NCBI GenBank assembly: GCA_017631375.1
Contig: JAGBTK010000034.1
Coordinates: 1 to 32,187, forward strand
Source: Tidjanibacter sp.
GTDB lineage: Bacteria; Bacteroidota; Bacteroidia; Bacteroidales; Rikenellaceae
DNA length: 32,187 nucleotides
Reading direction: 5' to 3'
The notes under the pieces were generated by a model. It saw nothing but the letters and a program-made list of their open reading frames with translations. It was not told where the DNA came from and did not search any database. Each line of letters starts with the position of its first letter. Position 1 is the stretch's first letter. Below are positions 23,783 through 32,187 of the stretch, piece after piece. The position numbers and the translations under genes were made by a program.

Positions 23783-25702
23783 ATGACACAACAATCTACA
23801 TCGAATTTACCCCTATGGCGCATAGTCGTACTAACGCTGCTCACCGCACTGAGCTGCTCTGTCAGTTATGCCAACGAAAATCTTTTCCGACAAGCACGAG
23901 AGTTGCAGCTCGAGGGCAAATTAAGTGAAGCTGTCGATAGCTATATCTCCTACCTGTCGCAACCGGCAAATGAGGAAGAGCTTACAGAAGAGCAGGTGGT
24001 TCTGTATACCGAAGCCCTGATGCAGCTGATGAACAGTTATCAGAGCAAAGGAGAGCCGGAGACTTGTGTATCCACCCTGCAAGAGTTGTTCAAGATATCC
24101 CCCATTTTGCAAGACCAATGTCTGAGGGATTATTATTCGGTGTTGGGCTACGCATTGTCGCGTACCGAGAAGATGGCTGAGGCCGAAGAGGTGACTATGA
24201 AGATATTCTCACTCCCACTTCACCACGCCACACCCGAGCGATTCTTCCGCGACTACGCCTATGCAGCTGCAGTCTTTTATAGCAATCCCAACTATCAGCA
24301 AGAGGTGGTTGAGTGGTGTGAAGAGGCTCTGCTGCAAGCGCAGCAGTGTCAAAACACCTCCGGCGAGCAATGGGTAACAGCTATGTTGGGATCACTCTAC
24401 AAGCGCAACGGCAACATCAACAAGGCTCTGAATCTGTTTCTGCAAAGCAAAGAGAAGGCAAAGGAGCAAGAGGATGAGCTGGGAGTGCTCAATAGTTTAC
24501 ACGCACTGATTGACCTATTCCTATATTGGGATGTGCCCGAATACGCTAATCTCTACGCCTCGGAAGCAATACAGATAGAGAAAAGTATGACAACCCCCAA
24601 CCCGATGGTTTCGGCACAAACCTACATAAACAAAGGTCGTGCGTTGCTCGGGCTGGGCGAGTTCGACTCGATCGCTTTCTACATTGCCAAAGCGACAGAG
24701 TTGTGCGAAGCACTGCCCTACAATAGTGGTATGGTCGATGTGGATCTTCTGCACGGCATCTATCTGACAGACAAAGGTGGCGACTCGTCGCACTTAGGCA
24801 TCCAGGAGCTGCAACATGTTGTCCGACAAGGCACCACCCTTAATCAAGCCAAGGCGTATCACCAATTGGCACAGACATATCTGAAAAATAAGAGGTACAA
24901 CTTTGCAGAGATAATGCTCGACAGTATGTACGCATTGCTTCAGCAGAGCGATATGCCACTATATATCAATGTGAACTACAAGCCTATCTTAGACTACTAT
25001 TTGCAAGACCAAAATATGCTTAAAGTGGAGCAATACACCCAAATGATGCTCCAGGAACAGCAGGTATTGAAGGCCAAGAAGCTCAACTTCAACCTTGTAC
25101 AGGCCATCACAGAGTCGCAGACCGAGCACCAGAGGCAGGAGTTGGAGATTCTGCAACTCAAACAGGCCAACCAGCGTCTTTGGTTTATTATTGGCGCAGG
25201 ATTGTTTGCTATTGTTCTGTCGGTGATAAGTATTAGTCTTATCCGTCAGAGGCGAAAAAATCGGGCACAAATCAAGCAGGCCGATGCCAAACTATCCGAG
25301 TTGGTGCAACAGTTACACCAGACAAAGGCAGAGAAAGAGATGATATCGCAAGAGATTGACGATATAATGAGCGATAAAGATACCCGACAAGAGTTGGAGG
25401 CACTCACGCCATCGGTGTTCCAGAAGAGTGGAGAGCCCAAGTTCCGCCAACGCTTTGAGTTGCTGTATCCTAATTTCCTGCCTCGCCTGCGCGAAAGAGT
25501 CCCGACCATCACCCGCCGCGAGGAGCTACTATCTATGTTTATCATCTTGAAGCAAGATAACAAAGAGATTGCCGAGTTGCTGGCTATTGCTCCGCGCAGT
25601 GTTCTGATGCTTCGTCACCGTTTCCGCCAGAAGATAGGTCTGAGTGCCGAGAGTTCGCTGGAAACATTTATCGAAGAGATATTGATGCTACCCAATAGTT
25701 AG
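23783..25702 (+). CDS. Membrane-spanning TPR protein with C-terminal LuxR-like helix-turn-helix
   Basis: This 639-residue protein looks like a one-component transmembrane regulator. A signal sequence or anchor (11-30: LWRIVVLTLLTALSCSVSYA) is followed by a periplasmic region of tandem helices (about 31-435) with TPR-like pairs such as LGSLYKRNGNINKALNLFLQ and AYHQLAQTYLKNKRYNFAEI. A glutamine-rich coiled coil (about 440-465), one membrane segment (466-487: RLWFIIGAGLFAIVLSVISI) and a basic stop-transfer RQRRKNR come next. A second coiled coil (about 495-530) is cytoplasmic. Residues 575-630 (TRREELLSMFIILKQDNKEI, then the recognition-helix region PRSVLMLRHRFRQKIGL) resemble the LuxR/GerE-type HTH seen in Bacteroidota. 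No kinase or receiver domain is present. The gene is divergent from the repeat lipoprotein and a good candidate for its regulator. A strong terminator follows. Confidence 0.8.
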   Translation: MTQQSTSNLPLWRIVVLTLLTALSCSVSYANENLFRQARELQLEGKLSEAVDSYISYLSQPANEEELTEEQVVLYTEALMQLMNSYQSKGEPETCVSTLQELFKISPILQDQCLRDYYSVLGYALSRTEKMAEAEEVTMKIFSLPLHHATPERFFRDYAYAAAVFYSNPNYQQEVVEWCEEALLQAQQCQNTSGEQWVTAMLGSLYKRNGNINKALNLFLQSKEKAKEQEDELGVLNSLHALIDLFLYWDVPEYANLYASEAIQIEKSMTTPNPMVSAQTYINKGRALLGLGEFDSIAFYIAKATELCEALPYNSGMVDVDLLHGIYLTDKGGDSSHLGIQELQHVVRQGTTLNQAKAYHQLAQTYLKNKRYNFAEIMLDSMYALLQQSDMPLYINVNYKPILDYYLQDQNMLKVEQYTQMMLQEQQVLKAKKLNFNLVQAITESQTEHQRQELEILQLKQANQRLWFIIGAGLFAIVLSVISISLIRQRRKNRAQIKQADAKLSELVQQLHQTKAEKEMISQEIDDIMSDKDTRQELEALTPSVFQKSGEPKFRQRFELLYPNFLPRLRERVPTITRREELLSMFIILKQDNKEIAELLAIAPRSVLMLRHRFRQKIGLSAESSLETFIEEILMLPNS

Positions 25703-25725
25703 CACGCAACAGCGACTAAAAATAG

Positions 25726-25757
25726 CGAAGCACCCCTTTTCGGGGTGCTTCGTTGCA
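25726..25757. terminator. Bidirectional intrinsic terminator
   Basis: CGAAGCACCCC (25726-25736) pairs with GGGGTGCTTCG (25742-25752) over a 5-base loop. The T-rich flank is best on the minus strand (CTATTTTTAG after the stem). It lies between the convergent TPR-HTH and acyltransferase genes. Confidence 0.85.
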
Positions 25758-25779
25758 TTATATCGTTTCTTTGGCGTTC

Positions 25780-26913
25780 TTATCCGATAAGATACTTACT
25801 CTTGGGGATAAACGAGAGCAACCAAGTAATCACACCGCAAATCGAGTAGGTCAACACCGCACCAAGGCAGATAACGCCCACGGTCGGCAAGCCCAGCGAG
25901 CGCAACCACATCACAACAGGGGTGAGGATAAACATATGCATCAGATAGATACCGTAACTGCGTTTCGACACAGGCAGAATGATGTGCTTATAGATCCAGC
26001 CCGAAGAGCCTAACTTGCAGATAACGAGGAAATAAGCCACCGTGGTCAGCACCACACCCGTAGAGCAGAAGCCCCAACTCATCTCCATATCGACAGCAAA
26101 CTGATAAGGCTCAGCGAGGGGATATCCCGCACCACTCGTAGGCAGGAGCAGCCACAGACAGCCGAAGGTGATAGCATAGCCAACCACCCACAATGGCACA
26201 GCCCATGCAAGGGTCTTTTTCCAACTCAACTCCTTGACATAGGTGCGCAGGTAGTGTCCCAGCACAAGATAGCCCATAAAGCCACTCACATAGTGCATAC
26301 CACCAAAGCTATTCCAGGGACAATATCCCCAAAGGTCGCCATTGCCCACCCAGTTCTGCGCTATGCGGGTGAGGAACGGAGCAGTGGTCGTGAAGAGCCA
26401 CACCACAAGAAGAGCCTCTTCGCCACGCTTACTGACCTTTTCAATCCAGGGCGAGAGGAGTGGCATCAGCATATAGACACCCAAGAGCATATATACAAAC
26501 CACAAGTGTCCTGCGTGGGGTACGAAATTGAAAATCAACTGCTTAAAGTTAACCACAACATCCGTAGGCTCGGCCACGCCACCAAAAATTGGCGACAGCG
26601 CAGTGAGCGAGAAGCAGGCATAGAGCACCATCCACACACCCAGCGGGATGAGCACTCGTTCAATCCTGCGCAGGAAGAATTTACGCGTAGAGCCCTGCAC
26701 GGGGAAGAGCAGATAGCTCGATGCCAAGACAAACAAAGGCACCGAAGCACGACAAGCAGAGTCAATAGTGGTCAGCCACAAAGCATCGCCAAGCGAGGCG
26801 ACATAGGTACCAGGGCCACCCAGGTAAAATGGCTCACAGCAATGGACCACCAGCACCATCAGGCAAGCGAAAAAGCGCAGGTAGTCGAGAAAGATAACTC
26901 TCTGATTCTCCAT
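25780..26913 (-). CDS. Membrane acyltransferase (Acyl_transf_3 family)
   Basis: This 377-residue integral membrane protein belongs to the group that moves acyl (often acetyl) groups onto sugars of the cell surface. It starts with the typical VIFLDYLRFFACLMVLVVHC, containing the conserved Arg and the His of helix 1. About ten hydrophobic helices follow, and a basic segment RKFFLRRIERVLIPLGVWMV (about residues 92-111) is characteristic. GHLWFVYMLLGVYMLMPLL and SYGIYLMHMFILTPVVMWL match conserved blocks. No extracellular SGNH domain is attached. The acceptor cannot be inferred. It lies 39 bp downstream of prfC on the same strand and may be cotranscribed. A terminator follows 23 bp after its stop codon. 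Confidence 0.9.
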   Translation of the reverse strand: MENQRVIFLDYLRFFACLMVLVVHCCEPFYLGGPGTYVASLGDALWLTTIDSACRASVPLFVLASSYLLFPVQGSTRKFFLRRIERVLIPLGVWMVLYACFSLTALSPIFGGVAEPTDVVVNFKQLIFNFVPHAGHLWFVYMLLGVYMLMPLLSPWIEKVSKRGEEALLVVWLFTTTAPFLTRIAQNWVGNGDLWGYCPWNSFGGMHYVSGFMGYLVLGHYLRTYVKELSWKKTLAWAVPLWVVGYAITFGCLWLLLPTSGAGYPLAEPYQFAVDMEMSWGFCSTGVVLTTVAYFLVICKLGSSGWIYKHIILPVSKRSYGIYLMHMFILTPVVMWLRSLGLPTVGVICLGAVLTYSICGVITWLLSFIPKSKYLIG

Positions 26914-26952
26914 AATTTATGTTTTAGGTGTAGGTTATTCGGCAGTGGCGGA

Positions 26953-28524
26953 TTAGAACTCCGAGGTAAACTTGAATCGGATATCGGGGAACTTCTCCTG
27001 AGCCATCTGTAATGCATAGCTCGTATCGGCAAGGAAGACATCACGGCCGTGCTTGTCGAGAGCCATATTGGTATACTTACGTTTCTTAAAATCTGCCAAT
27101 TGAGCAGCATTATCGCTCTCAATCCAGCAAGCCTTATGCACATTTACCGGCTCCCAGCGACACTTAGCATTATACTCGTGCTCCAAGCGGTACTGGATAA
27201 CCTCAAACTGCAAGGCACCCACCGTACCGATAATCTTTCGGCCGTTGAGAGTACTCGTAAACAACTGAGCCACGCCCTCGTCCATAAGTTGGTCGACACC
27301 CTTTGCAAGTTGCTTATACTTCTCAGGATCAGCATTCTCAATATATCGGAACAACTCGGGAGCAAACGAAGGAATACCCGTAAATTTGAGTTTCTCGCCC
27401 GAGGTGAAGGTGTCGCCAATCTTAAAGTTACCCGTATCGTGCAGACCCACAATATCACCCGGATAAGATGCCTCAACAAGCGACTGTTTCTCAGCCAGAA
27501 AGGCGTGAGGTGCCGAGAACTTAATCTGCTTACCGCTACGAACATGCAGATAGGGAACATTACGCTCGAAGACACCCGAACAAATCTTCAAAAAGGCAAT
27601 ACGGTCGCGGTGGTTGGGGTCCATATTTGCGTGAATCTTAAAGACAAAGCCTGTCATCTTAGGCTCCTGAGGCACAACCTCTCTGGTCTCGGTCTGCGAG
27701 GAGTGAGGGGGAGGTGCAATCTCGATAAAGCAGTCGAGCAAGTCCTTGACACCGAAGTTATTAACCGCACTACCAAAGAATACGGGAGCCAAGCGACCAG
27801 CCAGATACTCCTCCTTGTTAAATGGCTCATATACGCCCTCCACAAGAGTCAGATCATCTTTCAGGCGGTTCGTATAAGGTGCGATATAGTTATCAAGTTC
27901 TGGACTGTCGATAGTCAGTGTTTCGCTCTCTGCAACGGTCTGACGATCAATGGTCTTGAAGAGCGAGATATTCTCGCGATAGATATTATAAACACCCTTA
28001 AAGTCGGGACCACTCGCAATGGGGAATGCTAACGGGCGAACAGCAATCTTGAGTTCCTCCTCAATCTCATCAAGCAGATCGAAAGGATCCTTGCAAGGAC
28101 GGTCGAGCTTATTGACAAAGACCATAACAGGCGTGTTACGCATACGGCAGACATTCATTAGTCGGCGAGTCTGGGTCTCAACACCCTTCGCGCCATCAAT
28201 AACAATGATTACCGAGTCAACAGCCGTCAGGGTGCGGTAAGTATCCTCCGCAAAATCCTCGTGACCGGGGGTATCAAGAATGTTAATCTTCACACCACCA
28301 TACTCAAAAGCCATAACCGAAGTGGCGACCGAGATACCTCTCTGTCGCTCAATCTCCATAAAGTCGGAGGTGGCTGTCTTCTTAATCTTATTACTCTTAA
28401 CCGCTCCTGCAACATGGATAGCACCACCAAAGAGGAGCAGTTTCTCTGTCAAAGTTGTCTTACCCGCATCGGGGTGGCTGATAATCGCAAATGTTCGCCT
28501 TCTGGCAATTTCCTTCTCTAGCAT
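26953..28524 (-). CDS. prfC: Peptide chain release factor 3 (RF3)
   Basis: GTPase that removes RF1 or RF2 from the ribosome after peptide release. The 523-residue length matches the family (E. coli 529). G1 is [15 protein letters not shown] near residue 17, G2 is in the [10 protein letters not shown] region, G3 [16 protein letters not shown], and G4 NKLDRP. Domain II follows at about 285-380 and the RF3 C-terminal domain thereafter ([21 protein letters not shown]). The order of motifs and the absence of an EF-G domain IV distinguish it from EF-G. It starts 25 bp after the nadB stop codon, so the two are probably in one operon. RF1 lies about 21 kb away. Confidence 0.96.
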   Translation of the reverse strand: MLEKEIARRRTFAIISHPDAGKTTLTEKLLLFGGAIHVAGAVKSNKIKKTATSDFMEIERQRGISVATSVMAFEYGGVKINILDTPGHEDFAEDTYRTLTAVDSVIIVIDGAKGVETQTRRLMNVCRMRNTPVMVFVNKLDRPCKDPFDLLDEIEEELKIAVRPLAFPIASGPDFKGVYNIYRENISLFKTIDRQTVAESETLTIDSPELDNYIAPYTNRLKDDLTLVEGVYEPFNKEEYLAGRLAPVFFGSAVNNFGVKDLLDCFIEIAPPPHSSQTETREVVPQEPKMTGFVFKIHANMDPNHRDRIAFLKICSGVFERNVPYLHVRSGKQIKFSAPHAFLAEKQSLVEASYPGDIVGLHDTGNFKIGDTFTSGEKLKFTGIPSFAPELFRYIENADPEKYKQLAKGVDQLMDEGVAQLFTSTLNGRKIIGTVGALQFEVIQYRLEHEYNAKCRWEPVNVHKACWIESDNAAQLADFKKRKYTNMALDKHGRDVFLADTSYALQMAQEKFPDIRFKFTSEF

Positions 28525-28549
28525 TACCTGTTTTTATATGTTTTATATT

Positions 28550-30130
28550 TTAATTCTCTGTATCAACGCCCTTCATCGGGTAGTCTATCGAGTAGTGCAG
28601 ACCGACACTCTCAGTCATTGCCTGTGCCTGTTTGATGATGAGGTAGCCCACCTCAATCAGGTTGCGCAACTCGCAAAGGTCTTTGTTCAGGCGGCTCTTC
28701 ATATAGAGTTCCTCGGTCTCCTTATAGATAATCTCCAGTCGTCTGAGCGCACGCTCCAAGCGGATATTCGAGCGCACAATACCGACATAGTAACTCATAA
28801 TCTGCTGCATCTCCTTGTAGTTCTGGATGATAAGCACCATCTCCTCAGTTGCCGTTGTGCCATCATCGTTCCACTCGGGGATACCCTCGCAGTAGGTGAG
28901 GCTCTCCAACCTATTGATTGCGTGAGTGGCTGCCTGGTCGGCATATACTGCTGCCTCGATAAGCGAGTTGGAGGCCAATCGGTTTGCTCCGTGCAGACCT
29001 GTGCAGGATGTTTCGCCCAGCGCATAGAGGCGACTAATGGTGCTCTCGCCGTTCAAATCGACCTCCACACCTCCACAGCAGTAGTGGGCAGCGGGAGCCA
29101 CGGGAATCATATCCTTGGTGATATCGATACCAATCGAGAGGCACTTCTCGTAGATGTTCGGGTACTCGGCAATAATCTCCTCAGCGGGCTTGTGGGTGAT
29201 ATCGAGGTATAGGTATTCGCAGCCGTGAATCTTCATCTCGTGGTCCATCGAGCGGGCTACCACATCGCGCGGAGCAAGCGACCCCATCGGGTGGTACTTA
29301 TGCATAAACTCCTCGCCCGTATGCAGTCGCAGGATACCGCCAAAGCCACGCATAGCCTCCGTAATCAGGAAGGCGGGGCGCTCGTTAGGGTTGTAGAGGG
29401 CTGTGGGGTGGAATTGGATGTACTGCATATTCTTCACCGCACCCTTTGCTCTGTGTACCATCGCGATACCATCACCAGTCGCTACATGAGGATTGGTAGT
29501 TGTGTGGTAGATATTACCCACGCCTCCTGTCGCCAAAACAGTAACCTTCGAAAGGATTGTCACTACCTGCTCGCGTTTCTCGTCAAAGACGTATGCACCG
29601 TAACACTCAATACCCTCGGTGCGTTTGTTCACCTCCTGACCCAAATGGTGCTGAGTGAGCAAATCGACAGCGAAGTGGTGTTCGAGGATATCGATATTGC
29701 GGTGACGCTTCACCTTGCTCACAAGTGCACGCTCAATCTCCGCACCTGTCAAGTCCTTGTGGTGGAGTATTCGGTGTTCGCTGTGGCCACCCTCGCGGTG
29801 GAGTGAGTACTTACCCTCGGGAGTCTTGTCAAAGCGTGTACCCCAACGGATGAGGTCTTTAATAAGTTCGGGAGCGCGACGCACAACAAGTTCAACAGCA
29901 GGCAGATCGCACTTACCTGCTCCCGCTACGAGGGTGTCCTGAATATGTTTGTCGAAGGTGTCTGGAGGATAGGTAACACAGCAGATGCCACCCTGGGCAT
30001 ACTTGGTATTACACTCGTTCATCTCACCCTTGGTGACGATTGTGACGTGTCCCTTTTCGGCTGCTTTGAGCGCGAAACTAAGGCCTGCAACGCCACTACC
30101 AATGACTAAAAAGTCGCTCTTGATAACCAT
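28550..30130 (-). CDS. nadB: L-aspartate oxidase (NadB)
   Basis: FAD enzyme that turns L-aspartate into iminoaspartate, the first step of de novo NAD synthesis; in anaerobes fumarate is the likely electron acceptor. The 526-residue protein has the FAD-binding VIGSGVAGLSFALKAA at the N-terminus, TKYAQGGICC, the active-site region REGGHSEHRILHHKDLTG, GVGNIYHTTTNP, FHPTAL, LAPRDVVARSMDHEM and AAHYCCGGVEVD, and a C-terminal helical domain. These separate it from succinate dehydrogenase flavoprotein, which lacks this start and length. nadA and nadC, which complete quinolinate and NaMN synthesis, are not adjacent. It has its own promoter box and precedes prfC by 25 bp. Confidence 0.96.
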   Translation of the reverse strand: MVIKSDFLVIGSGVAGLSFALKAAEKGHVTIVTKGEMNECNTKYAQGGICCVTYPPDTFDKHIQDTLVAGAGKCDLPAVELVVRRAPELIKDLIRWGTRFDKTPEGKYSLHREGGHSEHRILHHKDLTGAEIERALVSKVKRHRNIDILEHHFAVDLLTQHHLGQEVNKRTEGIECYGAYVFDEKREQVVTILSKVTVLATGGVGNIYHTTTNPHVATGDGIAMVHRAKGAVKNMQYIQFHPTALYNPNERPAFLITEAMRGFGGILRLHTGEEFMHKYHPMGSLAPRDVVARSMDHEMKIHGCEYLYLDITHKPAEEIIAEYPNIYEKCLSIGIDITKDMIPVAPAAHYCCGGVEVDLNGESTISRLYALGETSCTGLHGANRLASNSLIEAAVYADQAATHAINRLESLTYCEGIPEWNDDGTTATEEMVLIIQNYKEMQQIMSYYVGIVRSNIRLERALRRLEIIYKETEELYMKSRLNKDLCELRNLIEVGYLIIKQAQAMTESVGLHYSIDYPMKGVDTEN

Positions 30131-30159
30131 AGTTGGTCGGTCGTTTAGTTAACTTTGCG

Positions 30160-30167
30160 CAAAGATA
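30160..30167 (-). promoter_or_regulatory. Promoter -7 box of nadB, in a 12-bp palindrome
   Basis: The minus strand reads TATCTTTG, about 30 bp before the nadB start. It overlaps the perfect palindrome CTTTGCGCAAAG (30153-30164), and the plus strand shows TAACTTTG at 30150-30157, so the two boxes face each other. No gene on the plus strand uses it nearby. The palindrome could be an operator. Confidence 0.5.
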
Positions 30168-30228
30168 GTGTTTTTTATGCTATTAGACCTACTCAGAGGC
30201 CCTATTTTTACCCAAAGGGTAAAACTCT

Positions 30229-31062
30229 CTATCCACGAAAGGCAATTGCCACCCAGCCGTCGCTCTCCTTTTGGGCAATCGGCACAATGCCAAACTCGGC
30301 TGCAGCCTCAGTAATCGTTGCCACATCGCTCTCCAAAAAGCCACTCATACAGAGCAGACCTCCCTCCGCCAAGCGAGCGCGATAGTGAGGCAGATCGTGG
30401 AGTAGGATGTTGAGATTTATATTCGCCAGCACCACATCAAACCTCTGCTCAGCCACACTCTCCACCGTTCCGACCAGCGAGGTAACCCTCTCCGAAACGC
30501 CATTTAGAGCGCAATTGTCGGCACAATTCTCGGCTGCCCAATCATCAATATCGACAGCCACAACACTCTCTGCACCAAGCCCTACGGCCACAATCGAGAG
30601 GACTCCCGTGCCACAACCGACATCCAACACTCGCTTACCTTCAACGCTCTGCTCAAAGAGGTGACGAATCATCAGTCGGGTGGTCTGGTGGTGACCCGTA
30701 CCGAACGACATCTTGGGGATAATCAGCACATCCAACCCCACCTCAGGCGCAGGGTGCCAGGAGGTACGAACAGTGCATAGGTCGTCAATCGCGATAGGCT
30801 CAAAGTCGGCCTCCCAAGTGGCGTTCCAATCCTCTTTCTCGATGCGGGCACTACTCCACTCCTCAACTTGCTGCTCAGCCAGGATAGCCTCAACAGCCTC
30901 GCTGACAGACAAATACTCCTCCTCGGGGGCGTATGCTTTCAAGCAGCCATCTTCGGTCAGGAAGGTGTCAAACGGAAACTCCGAGAGCCACGCAGTGAGA
31001 ATATCGGCCTGTTCGTCTGCCTCAGCAGCAGTGAGTGGAATTGAAAGTTCGATGTAGTACAT
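30229..31062 (-). CDS. prmA: Ribosomal protein L11 methyltransferase (PrmA)
   Basis: Methylates ribosomal protein L11 using S-adenosylmethionine. The 277-residue protein has an N-terminal substrate-recognition domain (about 1-95: YIELSIPLTAAEADEQADIL, WNATWEADFEP) and a C-terminal catalytic domain. The catalytic domain contains SFGTGHHQTTRLM, motif I VLDVGCGTGVLSI, VVAVDID, and the motif IV VLANINLNILL (NxNxNxL pattern). The length is normal for the family. It lies 98 bp upstream of nadB with its own probable start region. The weak TATCTTTA about 30 bp upstream of its ATG, on the minus strand, could be its -7 box. It is divergent from xerD. Confidence 0.94.
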   Translation of the reverse strand: MYYIELSIPLTAAEADEQADILTAWLSEFPFDTFLTEDGCLKAYAPEEEYLSVSEAVEAILAEQQVEEWSSARIEKEDWNATWEADFEPIAIDDLCTVRTSWHPAPEVGLDVLIIPKMSFGTGHHQTTRLMIRHLFEQSVEGKRVLDVGCGTGVLSIVAVGLGAESVVAVDIDDWAAENCADNCALNGVSERVTSLVGTVESVAEQRFDVVLANINLNILLHDLPHYRARLAEGGLLCMSGFLESDVATITEAAAEFGIVPIAQKESDGWVAIAFRG

Positions 31063-31099
31063 ATCTCTTTTTTTTGTAATTTAGCACCGTAAAGATAAC

Positions 31100-31107
31100 T
31101 ATTTTTG
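31100..31107 (+). promoter_or_regulatory. Promoter -7 box of the xerD-type gene
   Basis: TATTTTTG matches TAnnTTTG and ends 7 bp before the ATG at 31115. The predicted leader is only a few nucleotides. A TTTG at 31073-31076 is 23 bp upstream, slightly farther than usual. Confidence 0.5.
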
Positions 31108-31114
31108 GGTAAAG

Positions 31115-32059
31115 ATGAGCACTGCGGAGAAGAGTTGGAGCGAGGCACTGAAAAATTTCAGTCGTCATCTGCGTATGGAGCGCGCTTTGGCACGCAACAC
31201 CGCCTCGGCATATCTGAGTGACTTGGAGGATTTTGCTCGTTTTGTGGCCGAGAATCACCCCACCCTGACACCCGAGCAGGTAACCACCGAGCATATCCGA
31301 GGCTACATCCTCGACCTCGGAAGTCGTGTGGCAGACGAGCAGACAGGAACGACCTATACCGCTACAAGTCAGAGCCGTAGGCTTAGCAGTCTGCGTAGTT
31401 TCTTCCACCTGCTACTCATCGAAAACCGTATCACCGAGAATCCCACCGAGCAAATCGAAGGGCCAAAGATTGGGCGTTATCTGCCCGATGTACTCTCCCC
31501 CGAGGAGGTAGAGGCGATAATCGAGGCCACAGCCCTCACAGGCAAGCAGGCAACCCGCAACCGAGCCATCGTGGAGATGCTCTATGGTTGTGGTCTGCGC
31601 GTATCGGAACTCACCGCACTACGAATCTCCGACCTCTTTTTCAAGGAGGAGTTGGTGCGTGTCGCCGAGGGCAAGGGTGGCAAACTGCGCTGGGTGCCCA
31701 TCAACGGCGAGGCTATGCGTTGTGTGGAGGAGTGGCTTACCGAACGCTCTTCGATAGAGATTTTTGCTCAGTTTAGCGATAGGGTGTTTGTAAACTATCA
31801 GGGTAAGGGACTCTCCCGCCAAAGCGTATTTAAGATGGTGCGCAAGGCGGCACTTATCGCAGGAGTGACCAAAGAACTAAGCCCACACTCCTTTCGCCAT
31901 AGTTTCGCAACCCACCTTTTGGAGGGGGGAGCAAGCATCCGACAAGTACAGGAGATGTTGGGGCATAGTAGTCTGAATACCACAGAGATATACACCCACT
32001 TAGACAGCCACCGTCTGGCACAGACGATAGACCAATACCACCCTCTTCGCAAGGAGTAG
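31115..32059 (+). CDS. xerD: Tyrosine recombinase XerD/XerC type
   Basis: Site-specific recombinase of 314 residues that resolves chromosome dimers at dif together with a partner. The N-terminal SAM-like DNA-binding domain (about 8-105) has HLRMERALARNTASAYLSDLEDF. The catalytic domain has R162 in GCGLRVSEL, a lysine in AEGKGGKLRWVP (187 or 190), H258-x-x-R261 in SPHSFRHSFATHLLEGG, H284 in LGHSSLNTTEIYTHL and the nucleophile Y293. The C-terminus ends shortly after the family's final IDQYHP. Features and length fit the chromosomal Xer pair rather than a phage or transposon integrase. Whether it is XerC or XerD is not certain; the end resembles XerD. No dif-like site is evident nearby, and the neighbour at the right edge is convergent. 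Confidence 0.9.
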   Translation: MSTAEKSWSEALKNFSRHLRMERALARNTASAYLSDLEDFARFVAENHPTLTPEQVTTEHIRGYILDLGSRVADEQTGTTYTATSQSRRLSSLRSFFHLLLIENRITENPTEQIEGPKIGRYLPDVLSPEEVEAIIEATALTGKQATRNRAIVEMLYGCGLRVSELTALRISDLFFKEELVRVAEGKGGKLRWVPINGEAMRCVEEWLTERSSIEIFAQFSDRVFVNYQGKGLSRQSVFKMVRKAALIAGVTKELSPHSFRHSFATHLLEGGASIRQVQEMLGHSSLNTTEIYTHLDSHRLAQTIDQYHPLRKE

Positions 32060-32061
32060 CC

Positions 32062-32187
32062 CTATCGGGTAGAGCGAGGGAACTGGAAGAGAATCGAGAG
32101 CAGAACCATACCACCCAGCAACATAGGATAGTAGAGTCAAGGAATGATCTCCAATGGGCTTATACCCGCCAATCCTGCCGCCATAAG
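32062..32187 (-). pseudogene. C-terminal end of a membrane protein with an in-frame TGA (partial)
   Basis: Reading the minus strand in from the window edge, one frame gives LMAAGLAGISPLEIIP and then TGA (32139-32137). It continues with the strongly hydrophobic LYYPMLLGGMVLLSILFQF, a basic PRSTR and a TAG stop at 32064-32062. The part after TGA has the look of a final membrane helix with a positive end, and the TGA stands where Trp would fit (TGG). Either the gene truly ends at TGA, or it is damaged, recoded or mis-sequenced. It would converge with xerD, with only 2 bp between. The body of the gene lies outside the window, so its identity is unknown. Confidence 0.35.

Noticed and set aside
27049..28032. 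Plus-strand 327-codon open frame
   Set aside because: It is antisense to prfC, which has all GTPase motifs; no recognisable domain or promoter on the plus strand.
1..32187. CRISPR arrays, insertion sequences, prophage or defence genes
   Set aside because: No regularly spaced short direct repeats with spacers, no transposase or phage structural motifs. The only recombinase is of chromosomal Xer type, and the only large repeats are inside the LRR gene.

Overview
The window is chromosomal DNA from a member of the Bacteroidota, most likely order Bacteroidales. A Rikenellaceae/Alistipes-like source is a guess, not shown by the sequence. The pointers are repeated TAnnTTTG (-7) promoter boxes with occasional TTTG at about -33, a giant lipoprotein with a fimbrillin-like N-terminus and BspA-type leucine-rich repeats, a THUMP-like/PG_1098-type methyltransferase, the DUF2520-kdsC gene pair, and weak or absent Shine-Dalgarno sites. 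I see no tRNA, rRNA, CRISPR array, insertion sequence or prophage.

Layout. 1-328 has no gene but holds a 7-bp tandem repeat and a long inverted repeat. 329-4577 holds queA, the RNase P RNA gene (both minus strand), a DUF454 membrane protein (plus), and a tight minus-strand operon xseA-xseB-methyltransferase. 4701-5789 is prfA, followed by a hairpin-rich gap with a terminator. 6080-12389 (plus) holds a truncated glycosyltransferase-like protein, a RelA/SpoT-type ppGpp enzyme, a YgiQ-type radical SAM protein and the replicative helicase dnaB. 12482-17980 (plus) is a compact run: yifB/comM, a short comEC, a THUMP-like methyltransferase, a DUF2520 protein and kdsC, closed by a strong terminator.

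18091-25702 is the accessory part. A 1775-residue repeat lipoprotein and a 45-codon small gene just upstream form a minus-strand unit. Divergent from it is a 639-residue protein with a signal sequence, TPR-like helices, one membrane segment, a coiled coil and a C-terminal LuxR-like helix-turn-helix. The 213-bp space between them holds a good promoter, a dyad and a direct repeat. I read this as a candidate one-component, membrane-spanning regulatory module that controls a variable surface protein.

25780-31062 (minus) holds an acyltransferase, prfC, nadB and prmA. 31115-32059 (plus) is a xerD-type tyrosine recombinase. The right edge shows what looks like the C-terminus of a membrane protein interrupted by an in-frame TGA.

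Most genes are housekeeping: translation termination (RF1, RF3), tRNA modification and processing (QueA, RNase P), DNA replication, repair and uptake (DnaB, ExoVII, ComM, ComEC, XerD), stringent response, NAD synthesis and LPS Kdo synthesis. The most novel material is the lipoprotein/small-protein/membrane-regulator locus.
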